NCBI GenBank assembly: GCA_037200975.1
Contig: JBBCGI010000001.1
Span: 806,001-870,000 of the forward strand
Direction of reading: 5' to 3'
Length of the DNA: 64,000 nt
Source: Pseudomonadota bacterium
GTDB lineage: Bacteria > Pseudomonadota > Gammaproteobacteria > Steroidobacterales > Steroidobacteraceae
Numbering within the stretch: position 1 is the stretch's first letter; every line of letters starts with the position of its first letter. Shown here piece by piece: positions 41,999 through 50,834 of the stretch. The translations under genes and the position numbers were made by a program. The notes under the pieces were generated by a model. The model saw only the letters and a program-made list of their open reading frames with translations. It did no database searches and was not told where the DNA came from.

Positions 41999-43080
41999 AA
42001 CCCATCGCCGTGCTGGTCGCGGACGATTCGCCGAGCATGCGTATGTTGCTGACCCACGTGCTGGCGCGCGACCCGCGCATCATCGTGATCGGCACCGTGA
42101 ACGACGGACAGGCGGCCATCGACTATCTACAGAGCGGCGGCGTGCGTCCCGACGTGGTGCTGATGGACATCCACATGCCGCGGCTCGACGGTTTCGAAGC
42201 CACGCGGCGCATCATGGAGACCGATCCGCTGCCCATCGTCATCTGCACGGCCACCGCGGATCCCAAGGAGATGGCGGTGGCCTTCCGCACGATGGAGGCC
42301 GGAGCGGTCGCCTGTGTCGAGAAGCCGCTCGGCTTCGACCACCCGCAGTTCGCCTCCTGCGTCGAGAACCTGCAGCAGACGGTTCGACTGATGTCCGAGA
42401 TCAAGGTGGTGCGGCGCTGGAACCGGCCGCGGCCCGCGGGCATGAGCGCGCCTGCCGCCGTGCCCACGCCTGGTGCCCGGTACCTGGTGCCACGCATGGT
42501 CGGGATCGGTGCTTCGACCGGCGGTCCGCCGGTGCTGCAGAATATTCTTTCGACGCTGCCGCGCGATTTTCCCGCGCCGATACTGATCGTCCAGCACATC
42601 GCGCGCGGCTTCCTGCCGGGCATGGTGGAGTGGCTCAATCAAACTACCGGCCAGCACGTCCACATCGCCGCGCACGGCGCCGTGCCGCTGCCGGGCCACG
42701 TCTACATCGCGCCCGACGATTTCCATCTCGCCGTCAGCACCGGCGGACGCCTGACGCTGGCGCGCGACGAACCGGAAAACGGGCTGCGTCCGTCGGTTTC
42801 GTGGCTGTTTCGTTCCATGGCGGAGCATCTCGGCGGCACTGCCGTCGGCGTGTTGTTGACTGGCATGGGCAAGGACGGCGCCGCCGAACTCAAGCAGATG
42901 CGTGACCGCGGCTCGATGACCATCGCCCAGGACCGCGAAAGCTCGGTTGTTCATGGCATGCCGGGCGAAGCGATAGCGCTCGGCGCCGCCGTGCAGATTC
43001 TGTCCGCTGACCGCATCGCGGGAGCATTGATCGCCGAGCTTGCGCGCAAGGCGCAACAGGCGGGAGGCATCGAAGCATGA
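41995..43080 (+). CDS. cheB: CheB receptor methylesterase
   Basis: A 361-residue two-domain protein. The N-terminal REC domain has DDSPSMR and acceptor Asp58 (VLMDIHMPRLDG). The C-terminal methylesterase domain has the catalytic Ser174 (GIGASTGGP), His201 (VQHIARGF) and Asp294 (LLTGMGKDGA). It removes methyl groups put on by CheR and so provides adaptation. ATGA overlaps link it to cheA upstream and to the hybrid kinase downstream (43077-43080), so all three are translated in step. Confidence 0.95.
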   Translation: MKPIAVLVADDSPSMRMLLTHVLARDPRIIVIGTVNDGQAAIDYLQSGGVRPDVVLMDIHMPRLDGFEATRRIMETDPLPIVICTATADPKEMAVAFRTMEAGAVACVEKPLGFDHPQFASCVENLQQTVRLMSEIKVVRRWNRPRPAGMSAPAAVPTPGARYLVPRMVGIGASTGGPPVLQNILSTLPRDFPAPILIVQHIARGFLPGMVEWLNQTTGQHVHIAAHGAVPLPGHVYIAPDDFHLAVSTGGRLTLARDEPENGLRPSVSWLFRSMAEHLGGTAVGVLLTGMGKDGAAELKQMRDRGSMTIAQDRESSVVHGMPGEAIALGAAVQILSADRIAGALIAELARKAQQAGGIEA

Positions 43081-44915
43081 TCATCAAGGATGCTCCGGAC
43101 ACCGGGGCACGCATTCTGATCGCGGAAGACAGCGCCACGCAGGCACAACGCCTCACGCACATCCTCGAAGCGCAGGGCTACCGTGTCACCAGCGCGGCGA
43201 ACGGCGCACTGGCGCTGGAGATGGCCAGACGCCACACCCCGAGCCTCGTGATCAGCGACGTGGTCATGCCCGAGATGAATGGCTACGAATTGTGCTCGCA
43301 CATCAAGGCCGATCCGAAACTCGCCGACGTGCCCGTGATCCTGGTCACCACGTTGTCCGATCCGGAGGACGTCATCCGCGGGCTCGCGTGCCGCGCCGAC
43401 AATTTCGTGCTCAAGCCCTACGATTCCGATCACCTGCTGCGGCGCGTGCAGTTCGTGCTGGTCAACAGCCACATGCGCCAGAACGAACAACCCGGCATGG
43501 GGCTGGAGATCGTTTTCAGCGGCCAGAAGCATTTCATCACCGCCGACCGGCTGCAGATCCTCAACCTGCTGTTGTCCACGTACGAGGCGGCGATCCAGCG
43601 CAACAAGGAATTGAGCACCACGCGCGATACGCTCCACACGACCAACCAGGAGCTACAAGCGCTCACGCAGGAACTCGAGGACCGGGTGAAGGCCCGCACG
43701 CACGAGCTCGAACAAAGCAACGAGGCCCTGCGCCAGGCGCAGCAGGCGCTCATCCAGCAGGAACGCCTGCGCGCGCTCGGGCAGATGGCCAGCGGCATCG
43801 CCCACGACATCAACAACGCCATCTCGCCGATTGCGCTGTACACCGAGGCGCTGCTCGAACGCGAAACCCTGAGCGAACGGGCGCGCGGCTATCTGACCAC
43901 CATCCAGCGCGCCATCGACGACGTGGCGCAGACGGTCGGACGCATGCGCGAATTCTACCGGCCGCGCGAGCAGGAGCTGCAGCTTGCCGACGTCGAGCTC
44001 AACCCGCTCATCCAGCAGGTGGTCGATCTCACGCGCGCGCGCTGGAACGATCTGGCGCAGCAACGCGGCGTGATGATCGAATTGAAGAGCACGCTGGCGG
44101 CGAATCTGCTGACCATCCGTGGCGCGGAAAACGAAATCCGCGACGCGCTCACCAATCTCATCTTCAACGCGGTGGATGCGCTGCCGCAAGGTGGCCTCAT
44201 CGAGATCCGGACACGCACCGAAAATGTTGCCGGCCCGCACGGCGACGAACAATTCGTGCATCTCGAAGTGGTCGATTCCGGCGTCGGCATGGACGAGGAG
44301 ACCCGCCGTCGCTGCCTCGAACCCTTCTTCACCACCAAGGGCGATCGCGGCACGGGCCTGGGGCTGGCGATGGTTTACGGAATGGCCAAACGCCACAGCG
44401 CCGGACTCGACATCGACAGTGCGCTGGGCAAGGGAACCACGATTCGCCTGAGCTTCCGCCCCGGCACCACGCAGGCCGCCGCCACCGGCCGCAATGCCCA
44501 GCCGATGTTCACCACGCGCAGCCTGCGCGTGCTGCTGATCGACGACGACCCGGCATTGATCGAATCGCTGCGCAGCGCGCTGCAGGATGAAGGCCACAAG
44601 GTCGCCACGGCGGGCGGCGGACAGGCGGGCATCGATTCATTCCGCGAAGCGCAGAAGGTAGGAAAACTGTTCGACGTCGTCATAACCGACCTCGGCATGC
44701 CTTACGTCGATGGCAGGCAGGTGGTGGCCAGCGTCCGTTCCATGTCGCCGGGCACCCCCATCATTCTGCTGACCGGCTGGGGGCAACACGTCGCCAGCGA
44801 GACGGAAAAGCCGCCCCAGGTCGACCGGTTGTTAGGCAAGCCGCCGCGCATCCGCGAATTGCGCGCCGCCCTGGCGGAACTGACCGGCCGCCGCGCCACG
44901 GATCGGCCGGGCTGA
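43077..44915 (+). CDS. REC-histidine kinase-REC hybrid, output of the chemosensory operon
   Basis: A 612-residue cytosolic protein with no membrane segment. The N-terminal REC (acceptor Asp61 in VISDVVMPEMNG, Lys113) could receive phosphate from the CheA hybrid. A coiled coil (about 175-235) leads to a HisKA domain with His243 (ASGIAHDINNAISPI), an HATPase domain (NLIFNAVDALPQGG, GTGLGLAMVYGMAKRH) and a C-terminal REC with Asp538 (VVITDLGMPYVDG). In Wsp operons this place is taken by the diguanylate cyclase WspR; no GGDEF domain exists here, so the signal must leave through phosphotransfer to an unknown partner. It is the last gene; start overlaps cheB by 4 bases. Confidence 0.92.
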   Translation: MIIKDAPDTGARILIAEDSATQAQRLTHILEAQGYRVTSAANGALALEMARRHTPSLVISDVVMPEMNGYELCSHIKADPKLADVPVILVTTLSDPEDVIRGLACRADNFVLKPYDSDHLLRRVQFVLVNSHMRQNEQPGMGLEIVFSGQKHFITADRLQILNLLLSTYEAAIQRNKELSTTRDTLHTTNQELQALTQELEDRVKARTHELEQSNEALRQAQQALIQQERLRALGQMASGIAHDINNAISPIALYTEALLERETLSERARGYLTTIQRAIDDVAQTVGRMREFYRPREQELQLADVELNPLIQQVVDLTRARWNDLAQQRGVMIELKSTLAANLLTIRGAENEIRDALTNLIFNAVDALPQGGLIEIRTRTENVAGPHGDEQFVHLEVVDSGVGMDEETRRRCLEPFFTTKGDRGTGLGLAMVYGMAKRHSAGLDIDSALGKGTTIRLSFRPGTTQAAATGRNAQPMFTTRSLRVLLIDDDPALIESLRSALQDEGHKVATAGGGQAGIDSFREAQKVGKLFDVVITDLGMPYVDGRQVVASVRSMSPGTPIILLTGWGQHVASETEKPPQVDRLLGKPPRIRELRAALAELTGRRATDRPG

Positions 44916-44937
44916 CTCCTGCCCGCGCGCCGGGACG

Positions 44938-45798
44938 TCAGGCCGGCAACGCCAGGCTGATCACGCCGGCGACGATCAGCACCGCGCCGACGATGCGCCA
45001 CGGGCCGGACGATTCGCGCAACAGCCGCGAACCGAACCACGCGCCCACCAGGGTAGATAGTTCACGCGCCGGCGCCACGTGACTGATCGGCGCCAGGCGC
45101 ATCGCGAACAACACCAGGATGTAGCCGAGCGGACCGAGCACGCTCACCACGATCACCGGCTTGCGATACTCGCGGGCCTCGCGCGCCACGGCGGCCCGGT
45201 CGCGCCAGGCGCGTGGCGCCAGTACCAGCATGCGAAACAGGTTGCCGGTGAAGTCGATGACGAACGGCGAGATCAGCAGCACTTTCACCGCCCAGCCATC
45301 ATTGAGCGTGTACGCCGCGATGAGCGCGCCGGTGGTGAGCCCGTAGAACACACCCACCGCCGGAGCGCGTTCGTGGTGCCCCACGAGGCCCGCGACCAGC
45401 AGGATGCCGGCGACGATGAGCAACAGCCCTGCGATCGACTGGGCGGTCGGCACCTCGCCCAACAACATCGCCGCGCCGATGAACGACAGCAACGGCCCGG
45501 TGCCGCGCGCGATCGGATACACCACCGAAAGGTCGGAATGGCGGTAGCCGGTCTGCAGCGAAATGGAATACAGCAGATGCAGCACCGAGGTCGCGGCCAA
45601 CGCCAGCCAGTGACGCATCTCGAACACCGGCCGCTCGACGAAGATCACCGCCGCCACGATCGGACCGTACACCAGCACCGAACCGGCGGAAAACAGCCAG
45701 ACGAAGTGCCGCGAATCCGCGGCGAACTTTGCCGAGATGTTCCAGCTCGCGTGCGTGACCGCCGCGAGCAACACGAAACTCAATGCAAGCGCGGTCAT
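44938..45798 (-). CDS. EamA/DMT-superfamily transporter
   Basis: A 286-residue membrane protein with about ten hydrophobic helices in two halves, as in the drug/metabolite transporter superfamily. The second half ends with GPWRIVGAVLIVAGVISLAL, and the first contains LLLIVAGILLVAGLVGHH. Such proteins export amino acids, purines or other metabolites; the substrate here cannot be told. It is leftward, convergent with the chemosensory operon, and lies 19 bases downstream of the ABC permease gene, so it may be the last gene of that transcript. Confidence 0.85.
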   Translation of the reverse strand: MTALALSFVLLAAVTHASWNISAKFAADSRHFVWLFSAGSVLVYGPIVAAVIFVERPVFEMRHWLALAATSVLHLLYSISLQTGYRHSDLSVVYPIARGTGPLLSFIGAAMLLGEVPTAQSIAGLLLIVAGILLVAGLVGHHERAPAVGVFYGLTTGALIAAYTLNDGWAVKVLLISPFVIDFTGNLFRMLVLAPRAWRDRAAVAREAREYRKPVIVVSVLGPLGYILVLFAMRLAPISHVAPARELSTLVGAWFGSRLLRESSGPWRIVGAVLIVAGVISLALPA

Positions 45799-45817
45799 CG
45801 GGCGGGCACGGGCGGCA

Positions 45818-46606
45818 TCAGGGCCTGCGATACAACCAGAGCGTCACGGGAGCGAGCAGCAACGTCAGCGCAACCGGGGCGATCAGCGCGAGCGCGATCT
45901 GCTCGAACGTGGCGGTGCCCGACATCAGGCCGCGCATCGCGGTGGTCATGAGCGTGACCGGGTTCACCTCGACGAAGGCACGCAGCCAGCCCGGCATGGT
46001 TTCGGGCGCGACCATGATGTTGGACGCGAATACCAGCGGGAACAACACGGTGAAGCCGATGGTCATCACCGTCATCGGCGTGCGGATCAGCAGGCCCAAC
46101 ACGATGAACACCCAGCCCATGCCGAAGCCGATGGTGATGAGCATCGCGAACGCGCCGAGGACACCTGCGACGCCGGCCTCGGGGCGATAGCCGAGGATCA
46201 GCCCGATCGAAAGGATGATCGCGCCTGCGATCAGGTGCCGCAGGATGTCGCCGGCCATGAGTCCCGCGAACGGCGCCAGCGGCCAGATCGGCAGCGAACG
46301 AAAGCGGTCGAACAGACCCTTGCCCAGATCGGTCGACAGACCCATGCCCGAATACACCGCATTGAACACCACCGTCTGCACCAGGATGCCCGGCAGGAAC
46401 ACCTGTAGATAGGCACCGGGGGACCCGGCCAGCGCGCCGCCGAACACGAACGTGAACAGCAGCGTGAACATGATAGGCGTCATGACGAGGTCGAACAGCT
46501 GTTCGGGCACGTGTTTGAATTTGAGCACCGCACGCCAGCCGAACACCAGCGCGTTGGACAGCGCCGAAGGCGCCGGTGGGCGCGCGACGAGTTTCAATTC
46601 GCTCAT
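45818..46606 (-). CDS. ABC-2 type transporter permease (DrrB/NodJ-like)
   Basis: A 262-residue permease with six hydrophobic segments typical of ABC-2 exporters. Recognisable are LVFGWRAVLKFKHVPEQLFD at the start and the conserved FPLVFASNIMVAPETMPGWL near the C-terminus. It would form a homodimeric channel with the ATPase encoded just upstream. The pair is of the daunorubicin-resistance/Nod factor type, exporting hydrophobic compounds, glycolipids or antibiotics; no substrate can be named. Start and ATPase stop overlap as ATGA. Confidence 0.92.
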   Translation of the reverse strand: MSELKLVARPPAPSALSNALVFGWRAVLKFKHVPEQLFDLVMTPIMFTLLFTFVFGGALAGSPGAYLQVFLPGILVQTVVFNAVYSGMGLSTDLGKGLFDRFRSLPIWPLAPFAGLMAGDILRHLIAGAIILSIGLILGYRPEAGVAGVLGAFAMLITIGFGMGWVFIVLGLLIRTPMTVMTIGFTVLFPLVFASNIMVAPETMPGWLRAFVEVNPVTLMTTAMRGLMSGTATFEQIALALIAPVALTLLLAPVTLWLYRRP

Positions 46607-47556
46607 GGCTGTTTCTTCCCGGTCAGGGAGAAAAACACTTCGTCCAGGCTCGGGCTTCCCATGGAAAAATCCTCGAGCTCGATGCCCGCATCGATCAGGG
46701 CTCCCAACGCGGCGTTCGCGTCTTTCGGCGTCTTCGCGGCGACCGACAGCGTGGCGCCTTCGACACTGCGCTGAACAGTGACGCCGAGATGGGTTTCCAG
46801 CAGACGCGCGGCTTCATCGAGGCGGGCTGGATCGCCAATCGCGACATGCAGGAACCCCGAGCCCGTCGCGGCCTTCAGCTCGCGGCTGGTCCCCTCGGCG
46901 ATCTTCTTGCCGTGGTCGATGACTGCGATGCGCGCGGCGAGCTGGTCGGCTTCGTCGAGATACTGGGTCGTCAGCAGAATCGTCACACCCGACCCGGCCA
47001 GCCGGCGGATCATTCCCCACACGCTCTTGCGCGCGACGGGATCGAGCCCGGTCGTGGGTTCGTCGAGGAACAACACGCCGGGCGTCACGATCAGCGAGGC
47101 GGCGATGTCGAGCCTGCGCCGCATGCCGCCGGAGTAATCCTTGACCTGTTTGACGGCCGCTTCGGCCAGGTCGAAGGTGGCTAACAAGTCGTCGGCGCGT
47201 TCGCGCGCCTTGCCGCGAAAGCCCCACAACCGGGCCAGCAGCACGAGGTTTTCGCGGCCGGTGAGATCTTCATCGAGCGAGGCGAACTGGCCGGTCATCG
47301 CGATCGCGCCGCGCACGTCCTGCGGCGCCGCGGCGAGGTCGTGCCCCATCACGCTCGCCGCGCCGGCATCGGGCGTGAGCAACGTGGCGAGCATGCGCAT
47401 GAGCGTGGTCTTCCCCGCGCCGTTGGGACCGAGGATCGCGAAGATCATGCCGCGCGGCACGTCGAGGTCGATGCCGTCGACGGCATGCAGGTCGCCAAAC
47501 TTCTTGACGAGGCCACGGGCGTGGATGGCGAGGTTGTGAGGTGCGTTGGCTGACAT
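46603..47556 (-). CDS. ABC transporter ATPase (DrrA-like)
   Basis: A 317-residue ATP-binding subunit of a DrrAB-type exporter. Walker [10 protein letters not shown], the Q-loop MTGQFASLDEDLTGRENL, signature DYSGGMRRRLDIAASL and Walker B VLFLDEPTTGLD followed by LLTTQYLDEADQL, all intact. The C-terminal 70 residues form the extra domain found in DrrA proteins (LEDFSMGSPSLDEVFFSLTG). I use the ATG at 47556; an upstream TTG at 47583 is not supported by a ribosome site. It is followed directly by its permease. Confidence 0.94.
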   Translation of the reverse strand: MSANAPHNLAIHARGLVKKFGDLHAVDGIDLDVPRGMIFAILGPNGAGKTTLMRMLATLLTPDAGAASVMGHDLAAAPQDVRGAIAMTGQFASLDEDLTGRENLVLLARLWGFRGKARERADDLLATFDLAEAAVKQVKDYSGGMRRRLDIAASLIVTPGVLFLDEPTTGLDPVARKSVWGMIRRLAGSGVTILLTTQYLDEADQLAARIAVIDHGKKIAEGTSRELKAATGSGFLHVAIGDPARLDEAARLLETHLGVTVQRSVEGATLSVAAKTPKDANAALGALIDAGIELEDFSMGSPSLDEVFFSLTGKKQP

Positions 47557-47695
47557 GCGGAGGCGTTGGGAGGTACGGGGCAAAACCTGAGTTCCGGGAC
47601 TCTACCAATTTCTTGGCGGACTCCTGCAACCTCCTGACGCGCTCATTCGTCAAAAGACCAGGAACGTGCATTCGCCGCGTTCAACGGAGAACCAG

Positions 47696-48073
47696 ATGTC
47701 GAATTCGAAATTCGCCCGGGCGGCGCGGACCGCTGCTGCCTGCATGATCCTCACGCTTGCCGCCGCTGCCGCGTGGCCATCTCCCATGTATGCGCTGCTG
47801 CTCGGCAGCGTGAGCAACGGCACCGACCGGACCGCGCCCATCGTCGTGCTGGCCGTGGACAGCCGCGGGAATGTGGCGCACCGCGTTTTCCTCGAATCGA
47901 AGCATGTATTCCAGATGCCGCTCGTTCCCGGCAGCTACAAGTTCTATGCGTTCGCGGACGAGAACCGCGACGGCCGGCGCGGAACTGACGAAGCCGTGAG
48001 CGCGATGTATCGCCTTGCCGCGCCCCTGCGCGCCGGTGAAATCGTCGAGTTGCCGGCGTTCGACATCCGTTGA
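47696..48073 (+). CDS. Small secreted protein with beta-sandwich-like domain
   Basis: A 125-residue exported protein. A signal peptide (about 1-32, with ARTAAACMILTLAAAAAW) is followed by a domain of about 85 residues with VPGSYKFYAFADENRDG and a C-terminal APLRAGEIVELPAFDI. The pattern resembles prealbumin/DUF2141-like beta domains that carry a DxNxDG loop, which could bind calcium. I do not recognise a specific family or function. GGAG six bases upstream supports the ATG at 47696. It is alone, divergent from the ABC genes. About 190 bases after it contain no gene, only GC-rich inverted repeats. Confidence 0.65.
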   Translation: MSNSKFARAARTAAACMILTLAAAAAWPSPMYALLLGSVSNGTDRTAPIVVLAVDSRGNVAHRVFLESKHVFQMPLVPGSYKFYAFADENRDGRRGTDEAVSAMYRLAAPLRAGEIVELPAFDIR

Positions 48074-48266
48074 CGCGAACGGGCGCTTGGCGCCACCGCG
48101 CAGTGCTGCGGCCAATCGTCCCCCGTTCGACCTTCAACCGACGAGTGCGAACAGGAGCGCGATCAATCCCGCACAGCAGGAGCCGCAGCGAATTCCGAGG
48201 CGCACACCGTACCGAAAAGCCGCGCCCACACGCGGCGCGAGGGAAACGACTAGTTAGCGCCGCAGG

Positions 48267-48719
48267 TCAGCCGCCGGCGCGCACGTGCCACCATTCGCGC
48301 AATGACGAACAGGCACCCGACGCGTCGAACTCCAGCACGAACACGCCATCGAGCTCGATCGTTGCGCCGGTCGATGCCACCTTGAATTTCGCCGACCAGT
48401 GCGCGACGCCGGTTTTTCCATTGACCGAAATGACTTCGGATTTGAACACCACGTCGCGCTGATCCGCCGTGACGCCGCGCCAGTATTCTTCGATGGCGGC
48501 ACGCCCGGCTTTCGGCGCGTCGAACGGCATCTCGTGGTAGGTAGCCTCCGCGGTGAACAACTTGCCGGCGGCGGCGGCATCGCGCGTTTGCCACGCCGCA
48601 CCGTAGGCCGAAAGCCAGACGTTCAGCGCCGCGGAGTTGAGCGGCTTGGCCTGCGCCGGCAGTGCGGCACCGAGACACACGAATGCCAGAAGTGCTGAGA
48701 TCGCGAATCGGTCGAACAT
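48267..48719 (-). CDS. Secreted NTF2-like (SnoaL/DUF4440) protein
   Basis: A 150-residue exported protein. The signal peptide (about 1-22, ending AQA) precedes an NTF2-like cone-shaped fold with WLSAYGAAWQTRDAAAAGKL, YHEMPFDAPKAGRAAIEEY and the end SSLREWWHVRAGG. Such proteins can be ketosteroid-isomerase-like enzymes or ligand binders; the catalytic Asp pair of KSI is not evident here. The ATG at 48719 has GGGAG 7 bases upstream, while the open frame extends further without one. It lies 76 bases downstream of the GIY-YIG-like gene. Confidence 0.78.
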   Translation of the reverse strand: MFDRFAISALLAFVCLGAALPAQAKPLNSAALNVWLSAYGAAWQTRDAAAAGKLFTAEATYHEMPFDAPKAGRAAIEEYWRGVTADQRDVVFKSEVISVNGKTGVAHWSAKFKVASTGATIELDGVFVLEFDASGACSSLREWWHVRAGG

Positions 48720-48795
48720 GCGGTCACTCCCATCGATCGTTGCGGACGTTGCCGGAATACTGTAGCGGAATGTCGGGCCAGGCAGTTGCCACACG

Positions 48796-49353
48796 TCAGT
48801 GGCCTCCCTCGACGTGGATACCTGCATCCGCGAGCGCTTCGGCCAGCGCCGCCTCGATGCGCGCCGCTTCGCTGCGTCTCACGTGTTGCAGATGCAGCGT
48901 CGGCCCCGTCAGCACTTCGAGGCCGCGCTTGAGTACGCTGCCGGCGGCGCGAATGCCGCTCTTGTGCTGATCGAAGCGTTGCGCGGGCGAATAGCGGCTC
49001 ATCCCGACATAGACGCCGTGGTCGTCGCCGCGCCGGTCGGTGTAGTCCAGCAGTATTAGATAGAGGTTCGAGCGGCCGCTGCCGCTCGCGGTGAAGCGCG
49101 CGGCCACTTCGTAGGCGGTCGGCAGCCAGCTGATGTAACGCATCGGCAGCCAGTCCGGGATCGATGCGCCCGCGCGCTTCCACAGCTGCTCGAGCGAAGT
49201 CTCGATGTGCGCGGGAAACTGGCCGCGCATCCAGCGCTCGTGGATGCAGTGCGCGCCGGCGACGCCATCTGCTACGGCCAGCGCCAGTTCGAACGCTGCC
49301 GCGAGGTCGCGGTCCGACTGTGTACGGAGCGGTCGCTGGCTCGGCGGGATCAT
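48796..49353 (-). CDS. GIY-YIG-like nuclease domain protein
   Basis: A 185-residue protein. The C-terminal half (about 95-180) looks like a GIY-YIG fold: NLYLILLD for the first strand, GVYVGMS for the second, then QRFDQHKSG with the Arg and His expected of the active site. The final Glu of the family cannot be placed with certainty (EAARIEAALAEALAD). The N-terminal half is helical and I do not recognise it. It is 16 bases downstream of a lipoprotein transglycosylase gene in the guaB operon. Whether it cleaves DNA is unknown; GIY-YIG-like domains also occur in non-nucleases. Confidence 0.65.
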   Translation of the reverse strand: MIPPSQRPLRTQSDRDLAAAFELALAVADGVAGAHCIHERWMRGQFPAHIETSLEQLWKRAGASIPDWLPMRYISWLPTAYEVAARFTASGSGRSNLYLILLDYTDRRGDDHGVYVGMSRYSPAQRFDQHKSGIRAAGSVLKRGLEVLTGPTLHLQHVRRSEAARIEAALAEALADAGIHVEGGH

Positions 49354-49369
49354 TGCCGGATCGGCTGAG

Positions 49370-50821
49370 TCACTCGAACAGGCTCACGATGCTCTGGTAC
49401 TTCTCGATGTACCAGCGGTTCTCGTTGTTGTATCTCGGGATCGCCACCGCGCGTACCGCAGCACCTTCTGCCTTCCAGATGCAGGGACATTTCACCGCAG
49501 AGTCGATGGTTTGTGCCTGTGGGCGGCTCAGCTCATCGAGCTGCACGTCCATCCTGGTCAACACGCGGTACAGCTTGGCGACGTTGCGCGGTCCGCCGTT
49601 GTAAGCGGCGACCGGAAAGATTCCCAGCACGACCGGGTTCTTCCGATAAGCCTCGCGAATGTCCACGCGCATCTGCGAGAGCTCCAGGTCGAGCAGGCAA
49701 ACCGCCGCTTTCATGGCATTCAGCAGATTGGTGGCGCCGCGCTCGAACAACGGATCGAGTCTCGCGCCGGGGCAACGCCTGACTACCAGCGAGTAGGTTC
49801 CATTCCCCCTGCGATTGGTGAATTGCATCGGCCCCAGCGCCTTGGCGCTCGAGACGCTGTACCGATACGCCTCCTCCTCCTTGAGGCCGTACTGGCTCAA
49901 GACTTCCTCAAAGGCGAGTTCCTGCTTCTGCACGTAGTCCCGGTCGTCGGTCTGCTCGATGACGGCAAGTGTCGTGACGACCTCCGGAGGAATGACATCG
50001 GCGAGCAGCTCTCCGGGAAAGGCGGCGCTTGGCACCTTCGCGAGGCGCAGCTCCTCGATCGCCCTGGCGGCGGTCGCGACCAGGAACTCCTTCCCGCCGC
50101 TGACGAAACCCGGATCGAAGGTGTCTTCGGTGAAGGGTAGATAGACGATCGGCTTCGCGGTCTGGACGACCGCACTCCACTGCCGGCGCTTGACGAAGTT
50201 GTTGTCGAACACCGGGAACTTGCGCCCGTAGACCTTCAAGGGCTCGCCGTCCGCGGAGAAAGAGAACATCAGCCGCTCGGCGCCGGTGCCTTTCACGTGC
50301 CGCGCCTCGACGCCCGGCGTGAGGATGCGGAACGCCAGCGGCTTCCGGCCGGGTTTCCACCGGATGGGCGGGCGCGGCAGCTCGAGTTGGGCGACGGTCC
50401 ACTGCTCTTTCGCCTCGCTCCATAGCGCAAAAGCGACGGGCCGCCCACGCAGCGTCTGGCGTTTGCCTTTTCCGGTCAGGACATAGCGGAGCTCGACGTC
50501 CCGCAGCAGCACCTGCGCCTCGGTGACGAGGTCGTGGATCGCCTCGTGGCGATTGCGGATGCGGCCTTGAACGACGACCTCGGCCACGCCGTCTTCGGGT
50601 TGCTCGGACTCGGCGACGGGAAGCGGCACCTCGCCTTCCAGCTGCTTGGAATCTTCCTGCTGTTTCGGATCTTCGGCCGCGATCGAGGCTACCGCCGCGG
50701 CAGCGGCGTCCGGTTCGGTAACGATCAAAGTCGGCTCGGCTTCCTCGTCAACGCCGCGTGAAGTCGCGCAACCCGCCGGGATCAGCGCGACAAGCAGCAG
50801 TACGAGAAGGATGCGAATCAC
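49370..50821 (-). CDS. Membrane-anchored lytic transglycosylase-like lipoprotein
   Basis: A 483-residue exported protein. The N-terminus IRILLVLLLVALIPAGC is a signal with a lipobox-like end (PAGC is not ideal at -3), followed by an Ala/Glu/Pro linker. Two parts follow: a middle region (about 90-270) of unknown type, and a C-terminal SLT-like domain (about 300-455) with AFEEVLSQYGLKEEEAYRY, SSAKALGPMQFTNRRG and VAAYNGGPRNVAKLYR. So it probably cuts peptidoglycan glycan strands. The GTG at 50821 is used, with AGG five bases upstream. It is 13 bases downstream of guaA. Confidence 0.8.
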   Translation of the reverse strand: MIRILLVLLLVALIPAGCATSRGVDEEAEPTLIVTEPDAAAAAVASIAAEDPKQQEDSKQLEGEVPLPVAESEQPEDGVAEVVVQGRIRNRHEAIHDLVTEAQVLLRDVELRYVLTGKGKRQTLRGRPVAFALWSEAKEQWTVAQLELPRPPIRWKPGRKPLAFRILTPGVEARHVKGTGAERLMFSFSADGEPLKVYGRKFPVFDNNFVKRRQWSAVVQTAKPIVYLPFTEDTFDPGFVSGGKEFLVATAARAIEELRLAKVPSAAFPGELLADVIPPEVVTTLAVIEQTDDRDYVQKQELAFEEVLSQYGLKEEEAYRYSVSSAKALGPMQFTNRRGNGTYSLVVRRCPGARLDPLFERGATNLLNAMKAAVCLLDLELSQMRVDIREAYRKNPVVLGIFPVAAYNGGPRNVAKLYRVLTRMDVQLDELSRPQAQTIDSAVKCPCIWKAEGAAVRAVAIPRYNNENRWYIEKYQSIVSLFE

Positions 50822-50834
50822 GAACTCCTGTCCA

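Noticed and set aside
48074-48266. Inverted repeats in the gap after the small secreted protein gene
   Set aside because: Several short GC stems are present (such as GGCGC/GCGCC), but none has a T-run, a shared sequence with other gaps or a plausible small ORF.
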